From the NCBI GenBank assembly GCA_029960065.1, contig JASCOF010000001.1:868001-932000 (forward strand): 64,000 bases of DNA, read 5' to 3'. A program made the translations under genes and the position numbers. The stretch is from Flavobacteriaceae bacterium PS02336 (GTDB lineage Bacteria > Bacteroidota > Bacteroidia > Flavobacteriales > Flavobacteriaceae). Position 1 is the first letter of the stretch, and the number at the start of each line of letters is the position of its first letter. Below are positions 17,647 to 26,659 of the stretch, one piece after another. The notes beneath the pieces are model-generated. The model was not told the origin of the DNA, did not search any database, and saw only the letters and a program-made list of their open reading frames with translations.

Positions 17647-18393
17647 TTACTTCCTAAAAGCCAAAGCTTTCATATATTCTAAATTCATTCTGGCGATTGA
17701 GAGCACGGAAATCCCCTGAGGGCATTCGATTTCGCAGGCTCGAGTGTCGGAACAGGCTCCAAAACCTTCTTGATCCATTTGCTTAACCATTGTTATGGCA
17801 CGTTTAGATGCTTCAACTTTTCCTTGTGGGAGGATGGCTAAATGTGTTATTTTGGCTCCTACAAACAAAGCAGCGCTGGCATTTTTACAAGAAGCTACGC
17901 AGGCGCCGCATCCAATGCAGGCTGCAGCGTCAAAGGCTTCTTCTGCTGTTTCGTATGAAATCGGAATACTGTTCGCTTCAGGTGCTTGTCCGATTGAAGC
18001 ACCAATAAATCCACCGGCGGCAATAATTGAATCAAACGCTTTTCGGTCTATTTTTAAATCTCTTAAAACGGGAAAAGCTTTAGCGCGAAATGGTTCAATA
18101 TAAATAGTGTCACCATCTTTAAAACTTCTCATATGCAGCTGGCAGGTTGTAGTATTTCGTAAAGGTCCATGCGCACGTCCGTTAATCATTACACCGCATT
18201 GTCCGCAGATTCCCTCACGACAATCGTGATCAAATTCAATCACACGTTCTCCCTGCTGAATTAAATTTTCGTTTAAAAGATCCAGCATTTCAAGAAAAGA
18301 CATATGCTCTGAAACCCCGTCAATTTCATAATCTGTCATTTCTCCTTTTGATGATGCATCAAACTGCCGCCAAATTTTTAGATAAAGTTTCAT
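17647..18393 (-). CDS. sdhB: Succinate dehydrogenase/fumarate reductase iron-sulfur subunit
   Basis: 248 residues. The N-terminal ferredoxin domain holds the 2Fe-2S ligands Cys58, Cys63, Cys66 and Cys84 (CREGICGQC...TTTC). The C-terminal domain holds the 4Fe-4S motif CIGCGACVASC (Cys159, 162, 165, 169) and the other cluster ligands Cys214, Cys220 and Cys224 (CSDTRACEIECP). This passes electrons from the flavoprotein to the membrane quinone site. It lies downstream of sdhA on the same strand, with a 102-bp gap filled by inverted heptamer repeats. No cytochrome b subunit gene (sdhC) is on either side, which is unusual because Bacteroidota operons normally run sdhC-sdhA-sdhB. Confidence 0.95.
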   Translation of the reverse strand: MKLYLKIWRQFDASSKGEMTDYEIDGVSEHMSFLEMLDLLNENLIQQGERVIEFDHDCREGICGQCGVMINGRAHGPLRNTTTCQLHMRSFKDGDTIYIEPFRAKAFPVLRDLKIDRKAFDSIIAAGGFIGASIGQAPEANSIPISYETAEEAFDAAACIGCGACVASCKNASAALFVGAKITHLAILPQGKVEASKRAITMVKQMDQEGFGACSDTRACEIECPQGISVLSIARMNLEYMKALAFRK

Positions 18394-18396
18394 GGT

Positions 18397-18498
18397 AATT
18401 ATGAATTATGAATTGTGAATTGTGAATTGTGAATTGTGAATTTCTGGATTGAATTGATATTTGCCCATTAATCATTTACAATTCACAATTCACAATTA
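18397..18498. repeat. Inverted heptamer repeats between sdhA and sdhB
   Basis: Six tandem heptamers (AATTATG twice, AATTGTG four times) run 18397-18438. Their reverse complements (ACAATTC repeated) run from about 18477 up to the sdhA stop codon at 18496-18498. The transcript could fold into a long stem with a loop of about 35 nt between the two coding regions. Confidence 0.85.
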
Positions 18499-20406
18499 TT
18501 TATAGCTTCTAACAGCAAGTTCTACGGATTCAAAGACTAAAGGTTCTTTGTGAAGTTCTGGTTCGTTTTGATTTCCTTTCCATTCCCAAGCTGAAACGTA
18601 GCAAAAGTCTTCGTCGTTTCGTACAGCTTCTCCATCGGGAGTTTGGTATTCTTCTCTAAAATGGGCGCCGCAGGATTCTTCCCGTTGTAGAGCATCATAA
18701 CACATTAATTCGGCTAATTCTATATAATCGGCAATTCTTCCAGCTTTTTCCAGTTCGCTGTTTATGGTAGTATCACCTGTAATTCTGAGGTCTTTTTCGA
18801 ATGAAGCTTTCAATTCTCTAATTTCTATAATAGCTTCTTCCAGTTTTTCTCGGCTTCTGGAAAGACCGCATTTTTCATATAATAAACGTCCGATTTTTTT
18901 ATGAAAATAATCAGCAGAAAGCGTTCCATTGGTATGTAAAAAACGATCTAACTGCCTTCTTACAGCATTTTCAGCCTCTTCAAAAGCGGGATGAGAGGTA
19001 TCGAATTTTGGAGCATTTAATTCTCCCGATAAATAATTCGGAATGGTATATGGTGCGATAAAATAGCCGTCAACACAAGCCTGAAGCAAGGAGTTGGCAC
19101 CAAGGCGATTAGCGCCATGATCTGCAAAATTGGCTTCGCCTAAAGCAAATAAACCTGGAATTGTGGTCATTAATTCATAATCAACCCAAAGTCCGCCCAT
19201 TGTAAAATGTGCTGAAGGAGAGATTAACATCGGTTCTTTGTAGGCATTTATTCCAGTAATCTTTTCATACATGGTAAAAAGGTTACTGTATTTGGCTTCA
19301 ATTTTACCTTTTCCCTGCGCTTTTATAGCATCAGAAAAATCTAAATAAATAGCATTTTTCATTGGTCCAACGCCATGTCCGGCATCAATTCTTTCTTTCG
19401 CAGCACGAGAGGAAATATCCCTTGGTGCGAGATTTCCAAAAGAAGGATAACGTCGTTCGAGATAATAATCTCGTTCTTCTTCGGGAATTGAATTGGCATT
19501 TCTAGGGTCATTCGTTGTTTTGGGAACCCAGATTCGTCCATCATTTCGAAGCGATTCTGACATTAAAGTCAATTTCGACTGATTTTCACCATGCTGGGGA
19601 AGTGAAGTAGGATGAAACTGAATCCAGCTCACGCCAGCCATAAAAGCGCCTTTTTTGTGCGCTCTCCAGACTGCAGAACTATTACAGCCCATTGCAAGAG
19701 TAGATAAATAATATACTTTTCCGTAACCGCCGGAAGCCAGTACAACGGCATCGGCTGCATGACGTTCTAGTTTTCCTGTTTCTAGATTACGTGCTATTAT
19801 TCCTTTGGCTTTGCCATCAATAACAACCAATTCCAGCATTTCGTGACGGGTGTACAATGCTACTTTTCCTAAAGCGTTTTGACGTTCCAAAGCTTGATAA
19901 GCCCCTAATAAAAGCTGTTGTCCTGTTTGTCCTCTAGCATAGAAAGTTCTCGAAACCTGTACACCTCCAAAAGATCGATTATTTAGATAACCCGCATATT
20001 CTCGTGCAAAAGGAACACCTTGCGCTACAGCATGGTCGATTAAAGCAGCAGAACATTCGGCTAAGCGATAGACATTGGCTTCTCGAGATCTAAAATCACC
20101 GCCTTTAATGGTATCATAAAACATTCTAAAAGTGCTGTCGCCATCATTTTTGTAGTTTTTGGCAGCATTTACACCGCCTTGTGCAGCAACAGAATGTGCG
20201 CGTCTAGGAGAGTCCTGAAAACAAAAAGACTTAATATTATAGCCTTGTTCTGCCAGAGATGCCGCGCATGAAGCGCCTGCAAGACCTGTACCAACGACTA
20301 TAATATTAAGCTTTTTTCGATTTGCCGGATTAACCAGTTTGGCTTTCGCTTTATAAGTACTCCATTTTTCTGAAAGTGGTCCTTCGGGTATTTTTGATTC
20401 CATCAT
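18496..20406 (-). CDS. sdhA: Succinate dehydrogenase/fumarate reductase flavoprotein subunit
   Basis: 636 residues. The FAD-binding Rossmann motif is [19 protein letters not shown] (about 37-55), and the His that carries covalent FAD is in [11 protein letters not shown] (His71). Substrate and catalytic residues are visible in [19 protein letters not shown] (proton-shuttle Arg), [10 protein letters not shown] and [12 protein letters not shown]. All expected active-site residues are present, so it should be active. It opens a two-gene unit with sdhB but without the membrane anchor subunit. Upstream on the same strand, 88 bp away, is the sugar dehydrogenase gene, not sdhC. It may be a second copy using an anchor encoded elsewhere; that is inference. 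Confidence 0.95.
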   Translation of the reverse strand: MMESKIPEGPLSEKWSTYKAKAKLVNPANRKKLNIIVVGTGLAGASCAASLAEQGYNIKSFCFQDSPRRAHSVAAQGGVNAAKNYKNDGDSTFRMFYDTIKGGDFRSREANVYRLAECSAALIDHAVAQGVPFAREYAGYLNNRSFGGVQVSRTFYARGQTGQQLLLGAYQALERQNALGKVALYTRHEMLELVVIDGKAKGIIARNLETGKLERHAADAVVLASGGYGKVYYLSTLAMGCNSSAVWRAHKKGAFMAGVSWIQFHPTSLPQHGENQSKLTLMSESLRNDGRIWVPKTTNDPRNANSIPEEERDYYLERRYPSFGNLAPRDISSRAAKERIDAGHGVGPMKNAIYLDFSDAIKAQGKGKIEAKYSNLFTMYEKITGINAYKEPMLISPSAHFTMGGLWVDYELMTTIPGLFALGEANFADHGANRLGANSLLQACVDGYFIAPYTIPNYLSGELNAPKFDTSHPAFEEAENAVRRQLDRFLHTNGTLSADYFHKKIGRLLYEKCGLSRSREKLEEAIIEIRELKASFEKDLRITGDTTINSELEKAGRIADYIELAELMCYDALQREESCGAHFREEYQTPDGEAVRNDEDFCYVSAWEWKGNQNEPELHKEPLVFESVELAVRSYK

Positions 20407-20494
20407 TTTTAGTATTTTAAAATGAATTGATACAGAACTAAAAAAAATATACTTTAGGGACTCTAATGTACTATAAAAATCTTATAAAATGAAA

Positions 20495-23410
20495 TTATTG
20501 TTTACTGATTATCATGGCTTTATTACTTACATCCGATTTTATGAAATAAATTCCGGATGGATATTCTGAAATTGAAATAATATTTCCTGCTCCCTGCTTA
20601 ATTTTGCTTCCTGTAACAGAATAAATAGTCCATTCTAATTCTTTTGACAAATGAAATATTCCTTTTGATGGATTTGGATAAACGATAATTTTATTGGATT
20701 CTTCATTCGGATTTTCAACGCCCAAATTGCAGTTTTCTACCATATAAGCAACCTTTTTGGTGTTGTTTCCATTTGTGTTGGTTACTGTTAATGAAACTTC
20801 TCTTGTTCCTTCTGTAGAAAAAATGACAGAATGCGGACCAATTCCAGTTGCTGTTGCAGGCTGTGCTCCAGTACCAAAATTCCATAAATAAGAGTCAACA
20901 GTTCCGACAGAAACAGAGGTAAAAGTCACGGCAGCATTTAAACATCCCATTTGTGGACTGAATTCAAAATCGGCAATAGGAGCAGCCGTACTTCCTGAAA
21001 GCACAAACTCCATTTTATTGACATTAATATCGTTTTCCTCAAATTGCAAGGTAATTACGTGCGTTCCTTGTGGCAAAGGAATGTTTGGAACTGCAACAGT
21101 CTGCCAGTTCTGAAACCCTCCAGTATTAGGTATATTTACAGTTCCTGTTACATTTACGCCATCAACTTTTAGATGTAGTTTTCTAGTGTTATAAGGAGTC
21201 GCAATTCTAAGATTTATCGTGTAATTTCCAGTTGTATTTACTTTGGCAGTATATTTCAACCATTCGTCTTTAACAACGTAAGACAAATTGAATCCGCCTT
21301 CGTTGCAGACTTCAGTACCCACACGGTCGCCTGGTCTGTATGCGGTATCTCCGCCGGCGTTTATATCAAAAATGGCATCGGGACCAATATCATAATTCTC
21401 TGCTTCGATTGTCCCGGGTATTTGAGCAATTATTCCCTGATACGGAGCATTTTGAAGTGTGGTTGGAGTATAAAATGCAGTGTAAGAAATAGTTCCAGTT
21501 GCTGGAGCTTTAAAAGTTTGATTGGCGGTTCCTCCTTGGCTCCAATGATCAAAGTCATAGCGGATGTTTCCAACATACTGTGGCGTTGGCGCGTTTAGAG
21601 TTTGTAATGCAGCGTTGGCTACCACTTGTTTTGTAGCAGGTGCAGTTACTGGTTTTTGATTGAATTCTAGATTAAGCGGAACCGGCGAACTTGCAGCTGT
21701 AACATCAACTAGATTTGGTTTTACATCAACAAAACTTGTTGCGGTCAAGCCGTTACTGTCGGTTACTTTTACAGTAAAACGATACCAGACATTCGGTGTT
21801 TTTTCGCCTTGATTGGATGCTGTAAAATTTCCTGATTTTACGCCCTGCGGACTTGCTCCTGGATGCGAATGTCCTGCACCCGGAATGTCCTCATGAAAAA
21901 GATCCATATTCCATGAAAAAGCGCTTGCAGGCAGTGTTCCGTCTTCAACATCTGTTGCTGTCGCTTCAAAATAAATAACATCGTCTGCATTCCATTTTAA
22001 TGCTGGTAATGGAGAAACTATCGAAACAGTAGGAGCGTTGCTAAAAGGTGTTACGGTTAATACTGCCTGATTACTAGTTACATTTCCTGCGGTATTGGTA
22101 ACAATAACTCTATAATTTCCAGCATTGGCTGTTGTTACGTTTGGAATAGTATAAGTTGCTGCAGTTGCTCCATTGATATTAGCATTGTTAAACTGCCATT
22201 GATACGTTAGTCCAGTTCCACTTGCAGAAACCGTAAAAGTTACTGGCTTTGTTTCCATTATAGATTGAGAAAGCGGATGATTTACGATCGTTGGAGCAGC
22301 AGTTTCAATATAATCCAGTTTGATTAATGAACCGTTGTTTCCATAAGCGCAATAATAAATGAAGCCATCATTTCCTAACATCATTCCGAGTGCCTGCTGT
22401 TGAGGGGCTGTAAAAAATACTGTCGAAACGGGATCAGCAACATTTGGATCAAATGACCTTATTTCTGTTCGAACAAAATCTTTAATAATAAATTTTCCCT
22501 GAAGATTTGGATAACGAGATATTGCTGGATTATAAAGAAGACCATTGGTTAAGGCATTTCCAATAGTTCCTGTTCCGTAAGTAAATATCGGATTGGTAAA
22601 TAAGTTGGTTTCGGTTTGTTTGCCGTCGCCTCCCTGCGGATGTCCCCAAGCATAATTGCGAATAGCGGGATTACTGATTTCGTTTACTTCTTCCCATGAA
22701 GTTCCAACATCTAAAACAAAAAGTTTATTGGCAGTTTCATTCGCAACTAATCTCCACGGATTTCTAAAACCATAAACCCAAATACTCTGTCTTTGTACAG
22801 AACCGCTTCCATAATAAGGATTTCCAGGCGCTGGCTGTCCGTCTTCTGTTAGACGAAGAATTTTTCCTTTATAAGTATCTAAATTCTGAGAATTAGTATT
22901 CAGCTGACTATCGCCGACAGTTACATACAGAAAACCGTTAAAGAATTTTAAGTCGCCGCCATTATGAAATCCGCCTCCAATTGGTTCCAAAAGCAAGATT
23001 TCCTGTCTGCTGACAACCTGATTGCTGTTATCTATTTTAATTCTTTCAATTCTATGTCGAATTACATTGGCTTCATTTATAGAATAAAATACATAAATAT
23101 AACCGTTTGAAGCAAAATTAGGGTGTAAGGTAAGTCCGAGCAAACCTTGTTCATTGTCTGTCACGGTTGTTACGGTAAAAACTGTAGAAACCACATTATT
23201 TTGAAATACTTTTACGATACCGCCTCTTTCGGCTATAAAAATTCTTCCGTCAGAAGATTGTTCCAAAGCCAGTCCTTCTTTTATTACCGCTGTAGGAGCA
23301 AGGTTTTGGGTAATATATTGAGAGTAGGATACCGAGCATACAAATAAAACGGCAATAAGCAGTAAATGCCTAAATCGTTTTTGGACTTTAAATAGTAGAT
23401 TTTTTCTCAT
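20495..23410 (-). CDS. Secreted sugar/sorbosone dehydrogenase with Ig, CBM6, PKD and T9SS domains
   Basis: 971 residues from ATG 23410 (MRKNLLFKVQKRF); the ORF extends to 23446, but that ATG lies inside a promoter-like box. Signal peptide ends near SVSYSQ. A six-bladed glucose/sorbosone dehydrogenase propeller covers about residues 30-370 (DGRIFIAERGG, GLLGLTLHPNF, GGGFHNGGDLKF, VTVGDS, YGFRNPWRL). It is followed by an Ig-like domain (PLSQSIMETKPVTFTVSASG), a calcium/cadherin-like segment, a CBM6-type module starting GTIEAENYD, a PKD domain (YLWNFGTG), and a T9SS C-terminal sorting domain (VYPNPSKGIFHLS). The enzyme likely needs PQQ and works at the cell surface or outside. Lineage-typical type IX secretion explains the tail. 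Substrate unknown. Confidence 0.9.
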   Translation of the reverse strand: MRKNLLFKVQKRFRHLLLIAVLFVCSVSYSQYITQNLAPTAVIKEGLALEQSSDGRIFIAERGGIVKVFQNNVVSTVFTVTTVTDNEQGLLGLTLHPNFASNGYIYVFYSINEANVIRHRIERIKIDNSNQVVSRQEILLLEPIGGGFHNGGDLKFFNGFLYVTVGDSQLNTNSQNLDTYKGKILRLTEDGQPAPGNPYYGSGSVQRQSIWVYGFRNPWRLVANETANKLFVLDVGTSWEEVNEISNPAIRNYAWGHPQGGDGKQTETNLFTNPIFTYGTGTIGNALTNGLLYNPAISRYPNLQGKFIIKDFVRTEIRSFDPNVADPVSTVFFTAPQQQALGMMLGNDGFIYYCAYGNNGSLIKLDYIETAAPTIVNHPLSQSIMETKPVTFTVSASGTGLTYQWQFNNANINGATAATYTIPNVTTANAGNYRVIVTNTAGNVTSNQAVLTVTPFSNAPTVSIVSPLPALKWNADDVIYFEATATDVEDGTLPASAFSWNMDLFHEDIPGAGHSHPGASPQGVKSGNFTASNQGEKTPNVWYRFTVKVTDSNGLTATSFVDVKPNLVDVTAASSPVPLNLEFNQKPVTAPATKQVVANAALQTLNAPTPQYVGNIRYDFDHWSQGGTANQTFKAPATGTISYTAFYTPTTLQNAPYQGIIAQIPGTIEAENYDIGPDAIFDINAGGDTAYRPGDRVGTEVCNEGGFNLSYVVKDEWLKYTAKVNTTGNYTINLRIATPYNTRKLHLKVDGVNVTGTVNIPNTGGFQNWQTVAVPNIPLPQGTHVITLQFEENDINVNKMEFVLSGSTAAPIADFEFSPQMGCLNAAVTFTSVSVGTVDSYLWNFGTGAQPATATGIGPHSVIFSTEGTREVSLTVTNTNGNNTKKVAYMVENCNLGVENPNEESNKIIVYPNPSKGIFHLSKELEWTIYSVTGSKIKQGAGNIISISEYPSGIYFIKSDVSNKAMIISKQ

Positions 23411-23443
23411 AATTATTCTGAAATTTTTATTGATTTGGGTACT

Positions 23444-23451
23444 CAAATTTA
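23444..23451 (-). promoter_or_regulatory. Candidate -7 box for the sugar dehydrogenase gene
   Basis: Minus strand reads TAAATTTG, matching TAnnTTTG. Initiation near 23437 would exclude the ATG at 23446 and favour the start at 23410. No clear -33 element. Confidence 0.4.
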
Positions 23452-23663
23452 ATCCTTTTCTATATAATTAATCGAGGTTGAAATGTTATGTTTTCAGTAG
23501 AGTAGAATGATTGTAACGTTGAAATCAGGGAATACTTGGGACTTGCTATTATTTTGTAAAGTTTTTGTAGTGTTTTGATTTAATTTAAAAAAACATAAAA
23601 AGCCTCAGTAAGTTAAAAGCAGTTTTGAAATCTCTTTTTTAATTTAGTTAACTTTTTTCGTTA

Positions 23664-23710
23664 TTTGTTTGATATATCAATTAAATAATTATATTTGATA
23701 TATCAAATAT
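23664..23710 (+). promoter_or_regulatory. MarR operator: two palindromes overlapping a promoter
   Basis: TTGATATATCAA (23669-23680) is a perfect 12-bp palindrome, and ATATTTGATATATCAAATAT (23691-23710) a perfect 20-bp one; both share the core TTGATATATCAA. The promoter pair TTTG (23668-23671) and TATATTTG (23690-23697), spaced 18 bp, is embedded in them. Ten bases after the second palindrome the marR gene starts. A MarR dimer bound at each site would block RNA polymerase, so autorepression of the marR/S41 unit is the simple reading. Confidence 0.8.
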
Positions 23711-23720
23711 TTTAATTCAA

Positions 23721-24161
23721 ATGAAGAAAAAGACACCTACTGGAACAGTACTTTATACTATTGAGCAAACGATAAAAGAGTACAGGAAAATCTGCCAGAA
23801 AAACATTCAAAAGATAGTTAGTGATATTACGGTTGATCAGTGTTTACTATTAATTATTCTTAATGATAATTCGGATATTTCTCAAATAGAGATAGCCCGA
23901 TTAATTTTTAAGGATAATGCTTCGGTTACGAGAATTATTGAATTAATGGTTAAAAAAGATTATCTCATTAGAGAAGAAAATGAATTAGATAAAAGGAAAT
24001 CAAAGCTTGTTATTACAAAAAAAGGTTTGGATACAATTGGCTTGCTGACTCCTGTTTTTAATTTAAATCGTAAAACGGCACTAGATGGTTTGTCGGCTGA
24101 AGAAATTGAACAGCTTGACCGAATTCTTCATAAAATAATTTCAAATTGTAAAACGGTATAA
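23721..24161 (+). CDS. MarR family transcriptional regulator
   Basis: 146 residues, family length. The winged-helix core reads ITVDQCLLLIILNDNSDISQIEIARLIFKDNASVTRIIELMVKKDYLIREENELDKRKSKLVITKKG; its recognition helix (NASVTRIIELMVKKDYL) and the wing DKRKS followed by ITKKG are typical. N- and C-terminal helices would form the dimer. It starts 10 bp after a perfect palindrome and is separated by two bases from the S41 protease gene, with which it forms a two-gene operon. Probably represses itself and the protease until an unknown small ligand binds. Confidence 0.93.
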   Translation: MKKKTPTGTVLYTIEQTIKEYRKICQKNIQKIVSDITVDQCLLLIILNDNSDISQIEIARLIFKDNASVTRIIELMVKKDYLIREENELDKRKSKLVITKKGLDTIGLLTPVFNLNRKTALDGLSAEEIEQLDRILHKIISNCKTV

Positions 24162-24163
24162 AA

Positions 24164-25495
24164 ATGAAAAAATATATTGCACTGGTATTTCTTGGATTTT
24201 CGATTAGTCTGTATTCGCAGAATGAAACAGCTCAGAAGAAGGAAATTAATTTTTCAGACTTAAATAAAAAACAGATTATAGATTCTTTAAATAAAAAGCT
24301 TGAGGAATATTATATAAGGCCAAAATCTATTGGAGAGATTAGTAAAAAACTTAACGAAAATTTTAAAAAGGGAAAGTATAAAGACATTTTAGTTCCAAAT
24401 GAATTTGCTTCAAAGCTTAGTACTGATTTAATAGACGCTAGCAAAGATCTGCATTTTAGAGTCATGTATGATCCAGCTTGGGCAGAAGACCAACAAAAAA
24501 TAAAAGAAAAAGGTACGCAGGAAAAGATTAAAGCTGCAGAATTAATCGAAGCTAAAAAGAAAAACTTCGGCTTTATACAGGCAAAAATTCTTGAAGGAAA
24601 TATAGGTTATTTAGAATTTAATTATTTTGAAGATCCTGCAATTGCAAGCGAAACTGCGGCATCAACAATGCAATTTCTAAATAATACGGATGCTTTAATA
24701 ATTGATTTGCGTAAAAATAACGGCGGTGTAATGGAAATGGGGCAATTTATCAGCAGTTATTTTTTCTCGAACAAAGAACTGCCTCTTTATAAGTACTATT
24801 ATTTTGAAGAAAATAGAAAAAAAGTAGATCGAGAAATGTGGTTGCTGCCATCAGTTCCTGGAAAACGTTTGGATCAAATTCCTATTTACATCTTAACAAG
24901 CGGAGGTACTTTTTCTGCTGCTGAATGGATGAGTTATTCTCTTCAAAATTTAAAACGTGCCACAATTGTTGGTGAAAAAACCGCTGGTGGTGCGCATCCT
25001 ATTACCAGAGTAGTAGTATCAAATGGTTTTTCAGTAAATATTCCTTTTGGGGAAGTTAAAGACCCAATTACGAATATGGATTTTGAAGGAAAAGGTGTCA
25101 TGCCTGAAGTGCTGTGTAAAAGTGAAGAAGCTGTAAATAGGGCTCATTTATTGGCATTGGAACAATTATCACAGAAAGATACAGACGCTGTAAGCAATCT
25201 TAATTGGTTTACTCCAGTTGTCAAAAACCGACAGCAACCATTTATTGCTGACAAAGAAATTTTGAAATCCTATCAAGGTAAATTTGGAAAATCTGAATTG
25301 ATTTTTGAAGGTAATAATCTGTATTTCAGATGGAATAATATTATTACGCTTTTGCTGACACCATTAGAATCTGATTTGTTCCTGGTGGATGGAACAGACG
25401 AATATCGCATAAAAATAATTTTCGAAAATCAATCGGTTACTGCGATTAAGAGGATTTATCGCGACGGGCAGGAAAGAGTTTATAAGAAAGATTAA
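24164..25495 (+). CDS. Exported S41 (tail-specific/IRBP-like) peptidase
   Basis: 443 residues. Signal peptide MKKYIALVFLGFSISLYSQ. An N-terminal helical region (about 28-100) is followed by the S41 core: GNIGYLEFNYF, ALIIDLRKNNGGVMEMG and ILTSGGTFSAAEWMSYSLQ, in which Ser251 is the expected nucleophile, then VGEKTAGGAHP and PFGEVKDPITNMDFEGKGVMPEV. There is no PDZ domain, as in the IRBP-like branch. The last ~90 residues form an extra beta-rich domain. The gene follows marR by two bases and both share a palindromic operator, so expression is likely inducible. The target is unknown. Confidence 0.9.
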   Translation: MKKYIALVFLGFSISLYSQNETAQKKEINFSDLNKKQIIDSLNKKLEEYYIRPKSIGEISKKLNENFKKGKYKDILVPNEFASKLSTDLIDASKDLHFRVMYDPAWAEDQQKIKEKGTQEKIKAAELIEAKKKNFGFIQAKILEGNIGYLEFNYFEDPAIASETAASTMQFLNNTDALIIDLRKNNGGVMEMGQFISSYFFSNKELPLYKYYYFEENRKKVDREMWLLPSVPGKRLDQIPIYILTSGGTFSAAEWMSYSLQNLKRATIVGEKTAGGAHPITRVVVSNGFSVNIPFGEVKDPITNMDFEGKGVMPEVLCKSEEAVNRAHLLALEQLSQKDTDAVSNLNWFTPVVKNRQQPFIADKEILKSYQGKFGKSELIFEGNNLYFRWNNIITLLLTPLESDLFLVDGTDEYRIKIIFENQSVTAIKRIYRDGQERVYKKD

Positions 25496-25518
25496 GTTGC
25501 AGCATTTTTAAAAACCTA

Positions 25519-25556
25519 AAAACTCCAAGTTTATAATACTTGGAGTTTTTTTATTT
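25519..25556. terminator. Intrinsic terminator between convergent genes
   Basis: Stem AAAACTCCAAGT (25519-25530), loop of 7 nt, and ACTTGGAGTTTT (25538-25549) continuing into T-rich sequence. The A-run on the other flank makes it work for the minus-strand HxlR gene as well. Confidence 0.85.
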
Positions 25557-25922
25557 TCCTATAATTTCTTTACGATGTAAACTGCCCCATTCATTTAAAG
25601 CCCCAATGACTTTATACAAAGTGTGGCTGTGCTCTGTCCTTGCATATTCAACAGTTGGAGGGAATGTATCATAAACAGTTCTTGTGACCAATTTGTTTAT
25701 CTCCAGATCTTTAAGTTCTTTAGAAAGCATTTTATCTGTAATTCCGTTTATGTCTTTAGAGATTTCTTTAAATCGTTTGGGTCTGTTTGATAAAGCAATT
25801 AAAATTGGCAGTTTCCATCTGCCGCTTAAAACTTCCAAAGCATCTCTTACGGGTAATAATGCAGCAAGACATTCTTCTGGCTGACAGTCCATTTCTTTTG
25901 TTAGTTCACTCTTTGTTTTCAT
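25551..25922 (-). CDS. HxlR family transcriptional regulator
   Basis: 123 residues, one winged-helix domain. The family pattern is clear: CLAALLPVRDALEVLSGRWKLPILIALSNRPKRFKEISKDINGITDKMLSKELKDLE, then VEYARTEHSHTLYKVIGALNEWG. The Cys at about residue 18 (EECLA) corresponds to the conserved Cys that in some relatives senses reactive electrophiles or quinones. It is divergent from the azoreductase gene across 106 bp that contain a perfect 16-bp palindrome, so it very likely controls both genes in response to quinone-like or electrophile stress. Confidence 0.94.
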   Translation of the reverse strand: MKTKSELTKEMDCQPEECLAALLPVRDALEVLSGRWKLPILIALSNRPKRFKEISKDINGITDKMLSKELKDLEINKLVTRTVYDTFPPTVEYARTEHSHTLYKVIGALNEWGSLHRKEIIGK

Positions 25923-25934
25923 GTTATGATGTTA

Positions 25935-25968
25935 CTATCCTCAAGTATAGCGCTATCCTCGAGGATAG
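25935..25968. promoter_or_regulatory. HxlR operator: two tandem palindromes
   Basis: CTATCCTCGAGGATAG (25953-25968) is a perfect 16-bp palindrome. An imperfect copy, CTATCCTCAAGTATAG, lies at 25936-25951, shifted 17 bp. Both lie in the divergent region between hxlR and the azoreductase gene. Confidence 0.75.
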
Positions 25969-25995
25969 TACTATAAAATAGATAGCAAATGTATA

Positions 25996-26003
25996 TAAGT
26001 TTG
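25996..26003 (+). promoter_or_regulatory. Candidate -7 box for the azoreductase gene
   Basis: TAAGTTTG matches TAnnTTTG; the start codon is 25 bases further on. The palindromic operator lies 27 bp upstream, over the expected -33 region. Confidence 0.45.
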
Positions 26004-26028
26004 TATCGTAAAACAAATAATATAAATT

Positions 26029-26640
26029 ATGAGCCAAAAAATTCTGCAAATAATTACCAGTACCAACGGAGAGAACTCTTTCAGCAATCAATTATCAAAT
26101 GCAATTATTGAAAAGTTATCTGCAAGTCATTCTGATACTGAGGTAAAGACACTTGATTTAACTAAAACACCATTACCATATTTAACAAATTCTCATATCA
26201 GCGCGGTTTATACTCCTTTAGAGGCACATACACCAGAACAAACGGCAGTGCTAAAATATTCAGATGATGCTATTAAGAATTTATTAGAAGCTGATAGTAT
26301 TGTAATTGGTGTTCCTTTGTACAACTTTGGTATTCCAGCAGTTTTAAAAGGATGGATTGATCAGGTAGCAAGAGCAGGAAAGACCTTTAGTTATGCAGAC
26401 GGAAGTCCGAAAGGTTTGGTAACCAATAAGAAAGTGTATCTTTCAATTGCATCTGGAGCAATATTTTCTGAAGGACCTTATAAAAGCTACGATTTTTCAG
26501 AATCTTATTTAAGAGCTGTTTTAGGATTTTTAGGAATGACAGATGTTACAACATTCCGAGTTGAAGGAACAGCAATTCCGGATTTCGCATCAAATGCATT
26601 GCCAAAAGCACTGTCTTCGGTTGAGGAATTTGCTTTTTAA
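26029..26640 (+). CDS. azoR: FMN-dependent NADH-azoreductase (quinone reductase)
   Basis: 203 residues, usual length. Flavodoxin-like fold: the FMN phosphate loop TSTNGENSFSNQLSNAII near the N-terminus, DSIVIGVPLYNFGIPAVLKGWIDQVARAGKTFSY and VYLSIASGAIF in the middle, all diagnostic of AzoR. Such enzymes reduce quinones and azo compounds with NAD(P)H and protect against electrophile stress. It is controlled, by location, by the divergent HxlR regulator. Downstream comes a strong hairpin. Confidence 0.92.
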   Translation: MSQKILQIITSTNGENSFSNQLSNAIIEKLSASHSDTEVKTLDLTKTPLPYLTNSHISAVYTPLEAHTPEQTAVLKYSDDAIKNLLEADSIVIGVPLYNFGIPAVLKGWIDQVARAGKTFSYADGSPKGLVTNKKVYLSIASGAIFSEGPYKSYDFSESYLRAVLGFLGMTDVTTFRVEGTAIPDFASNALPKALSSVEEFAF

Positions 26641-26659
26641 AAGTTTAATTACCAATAAT

